DNA of 64,000 bases, from the NCBI RefSeq assembly GCF_029504395.1, contig NZ_JAQFIF010000012.1, positions 1 to 64,000 on the forward strand, in the 5' to 3' direction. The notes under the pieces were generated by a model that ran no database searches, had not been told where the DNA came from, and worked only from the letters and a program-made list of their open reading frames with translations. Below, piece after piece: positions 1 to 6,635 of this stretch. Source of the DNA: Arthrobacter sp. ES3-54 (lineage in GTDB: Bacteria; Actinomycetota; Actinomycetes; Actinomycetales; Micrococcaceae). The position numbers and the translations under genes are program-made. How positions within the stretch are numbered: position 1 is the first letter of the stretch; every line of letters begins with the position of its first letter.

Positions 1-2
1 GG

Positions 3-203
3 ATCCAGGAATACATGCAGCACTCGGATGCGACCAACGAGGTCTTCGAGCAGTCCATGACGTTCGTGGACGGCTACCTGCACCCGGGCGAGGCGGCCGG
101 CATCGGCGTCGAATTCAACGAAGAAGCCGCCGCCGCGTTCCCCTACCAGCAGGCCTACCTGCCCTACAACCGCCTCGTGGACGGAACCGTCCATGACTGG
201 TAA
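3..203 (+). CDS. Mannonate/gluconate dehydratase family protein (ManD/RspA type), C-terminal fragment
   Basis: Only the last 66 codons are inside the window; the frame is open from base 3 and the true start lies upstream. The tail reads EYMQHSDATNEVF, then DGYLHPGE, GIGVEF, FPYQQAYLPYNRL and DGTVHDW. This matches the C-terminal capping segment of ManD/RspA proteins of the enolase superfamily, which dehydrate D-mannonate or D-gluconate using Mg2+ in the cytoplasm during hexuronate breakdown. The catalytic barrel is not visible, so the substrate cannot be stated. The stop is followed after 40 bases by a strong hairpin terminator, so this is the last gene of its transcript. Confidence 0.8.
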   Translation: MQEYMQHSDATNEVFEQSMTFVDGYLHPGEAAGIGVEFNEEAAAAFPYQQAYLPYNRLVDGTVHDW

Positions 204-242
204 CCAGACCATGACCGGTAACTGTCCCTGAAACGCCAAAAA

Positions 243-290
243 GGTCCCGGGCGGCGAGTCGATGCTCTGCCGCCCGGGACCTGGCTTTTT
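243..290 (+). terminator. Rho-independent terminator after the dehydratase gene
   Basis: A perfect 13-bp inverted repeat (GGTCCCGGGCGGC at 243-255, its complement at 269-281) with a 13-nt loop is followed by five T at 286-290. Five A precede the stem at 238-242, so it can also stop transcription coming from the small minus-strand gene at 325-534. Confidence 0.9.
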
Positions 291-324
291 GAAGTCCGGC
301 ACTCAGCGTCCGGTTTACCGGTGG

Positions 325-534
325 CTAGTGAACGAGCTCGCGGGTCATGCCGAAGGGGACCTGGTCGGAGAGGGCCGCAGTGTAGTGGCCCGGCTTGTGC
401 CGCGTGAGCAGAATGCCGTGCGTCCCCGTGGTCATGGCGAGCTGCTGCAGCCCGCGGACGGCGTCGTTGAGTCGTTCGTCGAGGACGTGCCGGTTGTCGA
501 CTTGGATCTCAATGAACTCGGTAGTAGTGGTCAT
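325..534 (-). CDS. Small conserved-looking hypothetical protein, 69 aa
   Basis: A 69-residue soluble protein beginning MTTTTEFIEIQVDN, with no signal peptide or membrane segment. I do not recognise a family. An N-terminal beta-strand-like stretch (FIEIQVD), a central amphipathic helix (residues about 17-33) and a second strand (HGILLTRHKPGHYTAAL) suggest a small alpha/beta fold. Codon use is normal for the window. It lies alone between the terminator at 243-290 and the cyclase gene, on the same strand as the cyclase but about 170 bases away. A perfect palindrome TTGACGCGTCAA sits 68 bases upstream and may hold its promoter. It could be a remnant or a small regulator; function unknown. Confidence 0.55.
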   Translation of the reverse strand: MTTTTEFIEIQVDNRHVLDERLNDAVRGLQQLAMTTGTHGILLTRHKPGHYTAALSDQVPFGMTRELVH

Positions 535-601
535 CGCTCTGTCTTTCTTGGAGTACTTCTAGTCGGCCCCAATGGATTCAGGAACAGTAACGTCATATTT
601 A

Positions 602-613
602 TTGACGCGTCAA
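602..613. promoter_or_regulatory. Palindrome TTGACGCGTCAA, candidate operator over a -35 element
   Basis: A perfect 12-bp palindrome lies upstream of the small minus-strand gene. Read on the minus strand it supplies TTGACG as a -35 hexamer, and TACTGT follows after 18 bases as a possible -10. The arrangement suits a dimeric repressor, but no regulator gene is adjacent. Confidence 0.35.
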
Positions 614-634
614 ATCCCTCCAGGAGCAACTTTT

Positions 635-661
635 GGTCCGGAATTACGGTTCCGGCGGACC
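635..661 (-). terminator. Hairpin downstream of the cyclase gene
   Basis: GGTCCGGAA at 635-643 pairs with TTCCGG-C-GGACC at 650-661, with one bulged C and a six-base loop. It lies 46 bases after the cyclase stop. No T-run follows, which is common for actinobacterial hairpins, so the call is tentative. Confidence 0.4.
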
Positions 662-706
662 GGGTGCCGTTGACCTGCGGTTCCTTTCGATCGGGGACCT
701 TGGGCC

Positions 707-1891
707 CTAGACATCTACCGGGCAGGCCGAGAGATGCTCGTGGACGCAGACGATGCTGCCGTCCAAGGCCCGGGAGAAGATGATGGTCTCCCGCTCATCG
801 CTTGTATCGCGGCCACCTTCCCGGTCAATCTGGACTGTCGTGGCCACGCGGTGCGAAAACACCGCGGTAGCCCCTAGGAGCTGGATATCCTGCTCGCTGC
901 TCCGGCAGTCCAGCACCCGCCAGCCGCTGGCGAGCCAGCTGTCCCAAAGGGTCCGGTAGGCGGACCGCGAACCAAGGCTCTGGGCTTCCGGGTGGAAGAT
1001 GAATGTCGCCTGGGGGCTGAAGGCTGCAAAGTAGGCCTCGGTGTCCGTGGCCGCGAAGGCGGCGACCAAGCGGTCCGCTGCCTCCTGCACCTCTTCCCGG
1101 CTGAGCGCGCCGGGCGCCGTCGACTGCAGTATTGTCGGCTGCTGCTTTGTTTGCTGCAGTACCGTCGGCCGCAGCTCCGGAACGGGCAGCGGCCTGGCCA
1201 CGGCCCGGATCGGGGCGCCGTCGGCCCCGGGGATATTGAGCGGAAAGAGGAAGACCTCGACGTCGGCTCCTGCGTCCCTCGCCCTCTGGACCTGCTCCAG
1301 CCCGGTGAGGTTTTCCACGATGATGCAGCCGTTTCCGGCAAGGATGGCGTGGGCGGGGAAGCCGCCCCCCGCCGGGGTGCCGTCCCAGGCGCCGGCGAAG
1401 CTGGGATCCACGCTGAGGGCATCCAGGCCTATGGCGCGGTAGCCGCGGTCCACGATCAGTTGCGCCGCAGCAGGCTCGAGCCACGGGTGCTTGAGGTACT
1501 CGTCGGTTCCCCAGGCCGCGGCGCAGCCGGTGTGCAGCAGCAGGATTTTCGCTGGATCCCCGGGATTTTCAGGATCCCCGGGGGAGCCGGCCGGGGCGAT
1601 CCCTGCCAACTGGGCGGTGGTGATGGCGCCGCCGCGGGCCACCCCCCGGACGTCCACAATTTCGGCGATCCCCCCGAAGCGGGACAGCGGCAGTTCGTCC
1701 AGGGCCGCCCAGCCGTCACCCACATGCAGGGGTGCGTCGGCGTGGGTGCCCGAATGGGAGCCCAGCGCGAGGGAGAGCACATTGGCGCCGTCGGCCTCCA
1801 CGGTCAGCGCCGATGCGATCCGGACTTCTGGGTCTCCGGGGTAGACAGGCATTCCGGTGCGGAGCGGAACGCTGAGATCGAACCACGTCAC
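707..1891 (-). CDS. Cyclase family (kynurenine-formamidase-like) protein fused to a SnoaL/NTF2-like domain
   Basis: The N-terminal ~215 residues are a metal-dependent cyclase/formamidase domain (PF04199). PGDP is at 18-21 and the metal-site signature SHSGTHADAPLH at about 45-56. After a short low-complexity linker with repeated QQ and TVLQ/TILQ segments, residues about 262-392 form an NTF2/SnoaL-like domain (EEVQEAADRLVAAFAATD, then WLASGWRVLDC and VHEHLS). Family members hydrolyse acyl-amide or lactone bonds; the substrate here is unknown. The start overlaps the permease stop (ATGA at 1888-1891), so the two are co-translated and the substrate is probably what the NCS1 permease imports, for example a nucleobase-like or hydantoin-like compound. 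The fusion is unusual, since both domains normally occur alone. Confidence 0.8.
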   Translation of the reverse strand: MTWFDLSVPLRTGMPVYPGDPEVRIASALTVEADGANVLSLALGSHSGTHADAPLHVGDGWAALDELPLSRFGGIAEIVDVRGVARGGAITTAQLAGIAPAGSPGDPENPGDPAKILLLHTGCAAAWGTDEYLKHPWLEPAAAQLIVDRGYRAIGLDALSVDPSFAGAWDGTPAGGGFPAHAILAGNGCIIVENLTGLEQVQRARDAGADVEVFLFPLNIPGADGAPIRAVARPLPVPELRPTVLQQTKQQPTILQSTAPGALSREEVQEAADRLVAAFAATDTEAYFAAFSPQATFIFHPEAQSLGSRSAYRTLWDSWLASGWRVLDCRSSEQDIQLLGATAVFSHRVATTVQIDREGGRDTSDERETIIFSRALDGSIVCVHEHLSACPVDV

Positions 1892-3525
1892 GGCTGGCCC
1901 ACCAGCTCGGGATCCCGGTCGCCGGGCAAGCCCGGCGCAGCAGCCTCCTGTGTTACGGCCGGTACGGCATTGCCAGCTGCATCCCTAACCGGCGGCACCG
2001 CCGTGTCCTTGGAGGGGATCCAGCGCGGCCCGGCGGCGGGGAACACCCCGCGCGGCTCCGGGAAGATCCACAGCAGCCCGAGGTAGAGGACAGCCGCAAG
2101 CGCCAGCGATGCCGGCAGGCTGATGTCCACGCCGCCCGCCAGGTTGCCCAGGGGCCCTTGGAACTGGCCGGGCATGTTCACCAAACTCAGCCCTGCCGCG
2201 GCGCTGACCAGCCAGGCGGTCATGCCGCGCAGGTTCCAGCCGTGGTTGAACCAGTACCGTCCGCCACTCTGGCGCCGGTTGAACACCTGGAGGGCATCGG
2301 CGTCGTACCAGCCGCGGCGGGTGATGAAGCCGATGATCATGACCACCATCCACGGCGCGGTGCAGGTCACGATCAGGGTGGCGAACGTGGAGATGCTCTG
2401 AACGAGGTTGAAGGCGAAACGGCCGGCGAAGATGAATGCGATCGCCAGGACCCCGATGAAGAGGGTGGCCTGGACCCGGTTGAATCTCGGAAAGACGCTG
2501 CTGAAGTCAAGACCGGTGCCGTACAGCGAGGACGCCCCGGTGGACATGCCGCCGATCAGGGCTATGGCGCAAAGCGGCACGAAATACCAGGCCGGGGAAA
2601 CCGCAAGCAGGCCGCCAACGTAGTTCGGCGCCGCCGGGTCCATGAATTCCGGCGCCTTGGTGGCGATGATGGACGCCGTGGCCAGGCCAAAGACGAACGG
2701 AATAAGCGTTGCCAGCTGGGCCAGCAGCGCCGCACCCATGACCCGGCGCTTCGGTGTGGCGGTGGGGATGTATCGCGCCCAGTCGCCCAGGAACGCGCCG
2801 AAGGAGATGGGGTTGGACATGACGATCAGGGCTGCGCCGATGAAGGCCGGAATGAATCCTGCCATGCCGACGCCGTCGAATCCGGTCCCGAAGGTGCCCG
2901 CAAAGTTCAGGTTGAAGTCGCCCGCGAAGGCGATGAAGCCTACAACGAACAGCAGGGTGGCCGCCGTGACGGCAATCTTGTTCACCAGCAGCATGAACTT
3001 GAACCCGTAGACACAGACAACCAGGACGAGTCCACCAAAGAGGCCGTAGGCGACGGCGAACGAGCCCATGTCCTGCGGCAGGCCAACCAGCCGGTTCAGG
3101 CCGCCCACCAGGGCATCGCCGGAACTCCAGACCGAGATGGAGAAAAATGCCAATGCAGTCAGCAAGGACAGGAATGATCCGACCACTCGGCCGTGCACGC
3201 CCAGGTGGGCGGAGGAAGACACCGCGTTGTTGGTCCCGTTCGTGGGACCAAAGACGGCCATGGGTGCCAGCAGGACGGCGCCGACCACCAGGCCCGTCAC
3301 CGTCGCGGCGAGCCCCTGCCAGAAGGACAGGCCAAACAGGATCGGAAATGCGCCCAGGAAGGCCGTGGCAAAGGTGTTGGCCCCGCCGAACGAAACCCTG
3401 AACAGGTCAAAGGCGCTCGCATTGCGGTCCTTCTCCGGTATCCGTTCAATGCCGTAGGTCTCCACCTCGGTGACCTTTCCGCGGCTCCGCACCGTGCGGG
3501 CACCGGCAGGCTGTTCCTCGACCAT
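1888..3525 (-). CDS. NCS1-family purine/cytosine permease-like transporter
   Basis: A 545-residue polytopic membrane protein with about twelve hydrophobic segments, matching the nucleobase:cation symporter-1 family (cytosine, hydantoin or thiamine permeases). Family features include FSFGGANTFATAF-like text near residue 50, GPTNGTNNAV in TM2-3, and MSNPISFGAFLGDWARYIP in the middle. The start has a good ribosome binding site (GGAGA, 8 bases before ATG). It imports a small heterocyclic compound with a cation across the cytoplasmic membrane. It heads an operon with the cyclase fusion, overlapping it by four bases. The Ala/Pro-rich C-terminal 50 residues are likely cytoplasmic. Substrate cannot be read from sequence. 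Confidence 0.88.
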   Translation of the reverse strand: MVEEQPAGARTVRSRGKVTEVETYGIERIPEKDRNASAFDLFRVSFGGANTFATAFLGAFPILFGLSFWQGLAATVTGLVVGAVLLAPMAVFGPTNGTNNAVSSSAHLGVHGRVVGSFLSLLTALAFFSISVWSSGDALVGGLNRLVGLPQDMGSFAVAYGLFGGLVLVVCVYGFKFMLLVNKIAVTAATLLFVVGFIAFAGDFNLNFAGTFGTGFDGVGMAGFIPAFIGAALIVMSNPISFGAFLGDWARYIPTATPKRRVMGAALLAQLATLIPFVFGLATASIIATKAPEFMDPAAPNYVGGLLAVSPAWYFVPLCAIALIGGMSTGASSLYGTGLDFSSVFPRFNRVQATLFIGVLAIAFIFAGRFAFNLVQSISTFATLIVTCTAPWMVVMIIGFITRRGWYDADALQVFNRRQSGGRYWFNHGWNLRGMTAWLVSAAAGLSLVNMPGQFQGPLGNLAGGVDISLPASLALAAVLYLGLLWIFPEPRGVFPAAGPRWIPSKDTAVPPVRDAAGNAVPAVTQEAAAPGLPGDRDPELVGQP

Positions 3526-3566
3526 TGTTGTTCTCCATCCAGCTCATCATTGATTTCCGAAAGAGT

Positions 3567-3579
3567 TGCTTAATAAGCA
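3567..3579. promoter_or_regulatory. Operator-like palindrome TGCTTA-A-TAAGCA upstream of the permease operon
   Basis: Perfect 6-bp arms around a single central base lie 42 bases upstream of the permease start. AT-rich symmetry of this kind in a GC-rich genome, at this distance, suggests a repressor site. No dedicated regulator is adjacent. Confidence 0.35.
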
Positions 3580-3783
3580 TCACAAGTTGTGTTGGAGGCT
3601 ACAGTGTGAAGCAGCTCACAGCAAGATCCTGCCCCGTCTGGGCGAAAGGTTACGCAGGCCGGCGGCTCGCCAGCCCCCGGCGCAGAAGGTCCCGGCTGGC
3701 CATTTGCCTCCCATTGCGCACATAAGAGGGGATAATCGTCAGTTGGGACTATCCACAACACGGCGCAAAGGCGGCAGGGCGAC

Positions 3784-4566
3784 ATGGCAGAGGCTCAAAC
3801 AGGCAAACCGCAGGGCCGGTGGCGGACCTTCCACGAAAAGTTCGTCGTGGAGGAGCGGTACATGACCGCGACGGCGCGCCGGAATCTCTACCGGATTGCC
3901 GTCGTCCTGATGATCACGGGCGCCGCACTGTTTGTGGTAATCCTGGCCAGCGTCCTCCAGCACGGCGGCATCTCGGGGGCGGACGAACCCGTGCGGGTGT
4001 GGCTCTTGACCCTGCGGGGGGAACCTGCCACCACGATCATGATCATTCTGGCGATCGTCTTCGGCCCCATCGGCCTGCCGATCATCGTCCTTATCGTGAC
4101 TGTGGCCTGGGGTTTGCTTGCCAAGCACGCCTGGCGCCCGATGCTCCTGGCCGGCGCCATGCTGACCGGAGTGATCCTGGCGCAGGTCATCGGCCGCATC
4201 GTGGAACGCCACCGGCCGCCGGTGGACCTCATGCTCTTCGGCGCCGATACCACGTTCTCGTTTCCGTCCGGCCATGTCCTGGGCGCGTGCGACTTCCTGC
4301 TGGTCACCACGTACTTGGTCTTTTCGCGCCGCAAGAACCCCAAGACCGCCGTCGTCGCCTTCATTGTGGCGGTGATCGGCATGTTCTTCGCAGCCATCAG
4401 CCGCCTCTACCTCGGCTACCACTGGCTGACCGACGCCCTGGGCGCCTTCTCGATCTCGCTCGTGGTCCTGGGTGCGGTCATTGCGCTGGACACCTGGCGG
4501 ACGGCCCGGATTCCGGGCGAACAGATCACTGGAACGCTGTCCACCGCCGACGCCGGCCAGGACTGA
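3784..4566 (+). CDS. PAP2-family membrane phosphatase
   Basis: A 260-residue integral membrane protein with about six hydrophobic segments. The three PAP2/acid-phosphatase motifs are present in order: the RHRPP motif (142-146), PSGH (161-164) and SRLYLGYHWLTD (206-217), giving the usual two histidines and the aspartate. Such enzymes dephosphorylate lipid phosphates (phosphatidate, PGP or undecaprenyl diphosphate) at the outer face of the membrane. The substrate is not fixed by sequence. It stands alone and converges with the MerR-like gene, only six bases separating the two stop codons. The ATG at 3784 has no strong Shine-Dalgarno; the family N-terminus fits this start. Confidence 0.85.
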   Translation: MAEAQTGKPQGRWRTFHEKFVVEERYMTATARRNLYRIAVVLMITGAALFVVILASVLQHGGISGADEPVRVWLLTLRGEPATTIMIILAIVFGPIGLPIIVLIVTVAWGLLAKHAWRPMLLAGAMLTGVILAQVIGRIVERHRPPVDLMLFGADTTFSFPSGHVLGACDFLLVTTYLVFSRRKNPKTAVVAFIVAVIGMFFAAISRLYLGYHWLTDALGAFSISLVVLGAVIALDTWRTARIPGEQITGTLSTADAGQD

Positions 4567-4572
4567 GCGCCG

Positions 4573-4860
4573 TCAGCGGGCGCGGGCCCGCTTGAGCTCG
4601 GCCCGCAGCCGGGCGTTAGCTGCCTCCAGTTCCATCACCTTGGCCACGCCGGCCAGGTTGAGGCCCTCCGCCAGGAGCTGGCTAATCCGCCGCAGCACCA
4701 CGAGGTCTGCGTCGCTGTACTGCCGGGTGCCACCGGCAGTGCGGTCCGGCGCGAGGAGCCCCCGGCGCTCGTAGAGCCGGATATTCTGCTGTCCCGTGCC
4801 CACCAGCTGCGCCACCACGGAGATGGCGTACAGGCCGGAACCCGCGCCGCGGTCCGCCAT
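4573..4860 (-). CDS. MerR-family regulator, HspR-like
   Basis: Start chosen at 4860 because GGGAGG lies six bases ahead of ATG; a longer frame from 4893 would run through the divergent promoter. The 95-residue protein has a MerR winged helix-turn-helix at about 9-75 (VAQLVGTGQQNIRLYERRGL, then GGTRQYSDADL) and a C-terminal coiled coil rich in Glu/Ala/Arg (ELEAANARLRAELKRARAR) for dimerisation. Size, GLYAIS opening and coiled-coil tail resemble HspR, the repressor of heat-shock genes. It diverges from an Hsp20 gene, with a J-domain gene beyond, so it probably controls them. An inverted repeat in the hsp20 promoter spacer is the likely binding site. Autoregulation is inferred from the shared intergenic region. 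Confidence 0.8.
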   Translation of the reverse strand: MADRGAGSGLYAISVVAQLVGTGQQNIRLYERRGLLAPDRTAGGTRQYSDADLVVLRRISQLLAEGLNLAGVAKVMELEAANARLRAELKRARAR

Positions 4861-4887
4861 GGTTTTCCTCCCGTTCCGGTAATTCCC

Positions 4888-4916
4888 TTGCATCAGTGTT
4901 TCACTGGTGCTATAAA
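4888..4916 (+). promoter_or_regulatory. hsp20 promoter with MerR-type operator in the spacer
   Basis: TTGCAT (4888-4893) and TATAAA (4911-4916) are separated by exactly 17 bases. The spacer holds CAGTG-TTT-CACTG (4894-4906), extending to a 19-bp imperfect palindrome at 4891-4909. MerR proteins bind palindromes in this position. Confidence 0.65.
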
Positions 4917-4925
4917 AAATCTATA

Positions 4926-4953
4926 CCCACCACCACAGAAAAATCGTGGTGGG
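4926..4953 (+). promoter_or_regulatory. Hairpin in the hsp20 5' leader
   Basis: CCCACCAC (4926-4933) pairs perfectly with GTGGTGGG (4946-4953) around a 12-base A-rich loop, between the -10 box and the ribosome binding site. It may be a second operator or an mRNA structure; it does not cover the Shine-Dalgarno, so a classic RNA thermometer is not supported. Confidence 0.4.
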
Positions 4954-4996
4954 TTATGGAAGGAATGCAGATCAACTCGCGCTGAAGGAGTGGGAA

Positions 4997-5425
4997 ATGA
5001 TGTTGATTCGGACGGACCCGTTCCGTGACTTTGACCGGCTCGCCCAGCAGGTGTTCGGGACTGTGGCGCGCCCAGCGGCCATGCCCATGGACGCATGGCA
5101 GGAGGACGGCGTATTCGTCGTCGCGTTCGATCTTCCGGGGGTCAATGTCGACTCGATCGGGCTCGACATCGAGCGCAATGTCCTGACGGTCCGGGCGGAA
5201 CGGCGGGATCCGGTGCAGCCCAACGTGGAACTGACGGTCTCGGAGCGCCCCCGTGGCGTGTTCAGCCGCCAGCTGATCCTCGGTGACACCCTGGACACGG
5301 AGAACGTGAAGGCGGACTACGCCGACGGCGTCCTGACGCTGCGCATCCCGGTGGCGGAGGCGGCCAAGCCGCGGAAGATTGAAGTCACCCGTTCGCAGGA
5401 CAAACTGCAGGAGATCGATAAGTAG
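4997..5425 (+). CDS. Hsp20/alpha-crystallin family small heat-shock protein
   Basis: The start is placed at 4997, where AAGGAG lies seven bases ahead of ATG-ATG; a frame open from 4946 would add residues that overlap the leader hairpin. The 142-residue protein begins MMLIRTDPFRDFDRLAQQVF, typical of actinobacterial Hsp20 proteins. The alpha-crystallin domain spans about 35-130: DGVFVVAFDLPGV, ERNVLTVRAERR, and the hallmark GVFSRQLILGD and YADGVLTLRIPV. It holds unfolding proteins as ATP-independent oligomers in the cytoplasm. It is transcribed away from the HspR-like gene and followed 67 bases later by a J-domain gene, making a small stress operon likely. Confidence 0.92.
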   Translation: MMLIRTDPFRDFDRLAQQVFGTVARPAAMPMDAWQEDGVFVVAFDLPGVNVDSIGLDIERNVLTVRAERRDPVQPNVELTVSERPRGVFSRQLILGDTLDTENVKADYADGVLTLRIPVAEAAKPRKIEVTRSQDKLQEIDK

Positions 5426-5492
5426 TCCCCGGAGCCGGCGCGGCGCTCGAAGCACCGCGCCGGCTCCGGCTGCATCCAGCGGAGGCCGAACC

Positions 5493-5945
5493 ATGCCCGG
5501 CAGGAACCCTGATCCCCGCGGCTACTATGCGCTGTTGCACGTCTCGCCGGAGGCGAGTCGGCAGGAGATTGGCCGCGCCTTCCGGGCGCTGATGCGCCGG
5601 CACCATCCCGACAGGCACCATCCGGACATTCGCAAGTTGGAGACCGAGCTTCCCGACGGCACCGACGCGGGCGCGATTCTGCACGCTTTCGCCGTGCTGC
5701 GGGACGCCAGGACCCGGGCGGAGTACGACGCCGGCGGCTGGCGGGCCGACGTCCAAGGCAGCACGTTCAATCACCAGAACGGCCGGAACCACCAGGACGG
5801 CCAGAGCCACCAGAGCGGCCAGAACCACCAGGGCGGGCAGAATCACCAGAACGGCCTCGGCGGCCGCGACATCCCGGTGCGGATCATCCGACGTCGGGAT
5901 CCCCTTGTGCGCGTGCTCCCCGTGCGCTGGGAACCCGGGCCGTGA
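5493..5945 (+). CDS. J-domain (DnaJ/CbpA-like) co-chaperone with NHQ repeat tail
   Basis: Start at 5493 follows GGAGG by seven bases. The 150-residue protein has an N-terminal J domain (about 10-80): YYALLHVSPEASRQEI in helix I-II, the invariant HPD in RRHHPDRHHPD, and ILHAFAVLRDARTRAEYD in helix III-IV. J domains stimulate ATP hydrolysis by DnaK. Residues about 90-123 are five tandem copies of a hexapeptide like NHQ-N-GQ, giving a Gln/Asn/His/Gly-rich linker. The C-terminus (IPVRIIRRRDPLVRVLPVRW) is basic. There is no zinc-finger or substrate-binding region, so it is a short type III J protein. Its position behind hsp20 suggests a shared stress role. Confidence 0.82.
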   Translation: MPGRNPDPRGYYALLHVSPEASRQEIGRAFRALMRRHHPDRHHPDIRKLETELPDGTDAGAILHAFAVLRDARTRAEYDAGGWRADVQGSTFNHQNGRNHQDGQSHQSGQNHQGGQNHQNGLGGRDIPVRIIRRRDPLVRVLPVRWEPGP

Positions 5946-5963
5946 CGGGACGGCGTTGGGGCT

Positions 5964-6518
5964 TCAGTTGCTGGCGGCGGCGTAGGCGTTCAGGCTAAGT
6001 GAGAACACGACCCAGGAGACGTACGGCAGCATGAGCAGGCCCGCGGCCCGGCTGATGAGGCCGAACCGGACCACTGTGGCACCGGCGGCCACGGCATGGG
6101 CTGTGATGACCAGGAGGGCCAGCCAGAGGGCGGCCGAGCCGACCATGGGGTAAATGCCGAAGAACAGGGGCGCCCAGGCGAGGTTCAAGAGCAGCAGGAT
6201 GCCGTAGACGGTCATGGCGCCTCGGCTGCGCCCGGAGGGAAGTCCCGCTCCCTGCCGCCAGACCAGCCACGCCGCCACCGCCATGGCCGTATATAGGACC
6301 GTCCAGACCGCTCCGAAGGCCCAGCCGGGCGGAGTCCACGGAGCCTTGTCCGCCGCGGCGTACCAACCGCCAGCGTTCTCGATGATGACCAGCGACGCCA
6401 GGAAGGACACCCCGTGGGAAACCGCGAGGAAGCAGAGGAGAGCCGCTGCCTGCCGGCGGGGGCTGGGCGGCGCCGAGGCCGGCCGGCGGTTGACGCCATG
6501 TTCAGTTTTAACGTGCAC
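5964..6518 (-). CDS. TspO/MBR family tryptophan-rich sensory protein
   Basis: A 184-residue membrane protein with five predicted transmembrane helices. Signature stretches are WYAAADKAPWTPPGWAFGAVW, LLLNLAWAPLFFG and LPYVSWVVFSLSLN, all characteristic of TspO. The family binds porphyrins and related ligands and is linked to stress and tetrapyrrole handling in the membrane. The GTG start at 6518 has no obvious ribosome binding site; the N-terminal ~22 residues are polar and the true start may be slightly downstream. It converges with the J-domain gene, with 18 bases between stops, and is divergent from the beta-glucosidase gene. Confidence 0.88.
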   Translation of the reverse strand: MHVKTEHGVNRRPASAPPSPRRQAAALLCFLAVSHGVSFLASLVIIENAGGWYAAADKAPWTPPGWAFGAVWTVLYTAMAVAAWLVWRQGAGLPSGRSRGAMTVYGILLLLNLAWAPLFFGIYPMVGSAALWLALLVITAHAVAAGATVVRFGLISRAAGLLMLPYVSWVVFSLSLNAYAAASN

Positions 6519-6635
6519 GGGTCAACACTGGCCAATGGCGCCGCGCCCGTCAAACCGGGCGCGTCGTGGCGCCCGCCCCCGGGGGAAGCCTAAGATCAGT
6601 CAACCAACTCCTGAAACTACATAGAGGTCCCGTCG

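Noticed and set aside
1..6. GGATCC at the window start as a cloning scar
   Set aside because: The reading frame continues through it as normal dehydratase coding sequence.
992..3177. Plus-strand frames opposite the cyclase fusion and permease
   Set aside because: Antisense of well-supported coding sequences.
4926..4953. ROSE- or FourU-type RNA thermometer in the hsp20 leader
   Set aside because: The hairpin does not pair with the AAGGAG ribosome site or the start codon, so thermometer action is not supported.
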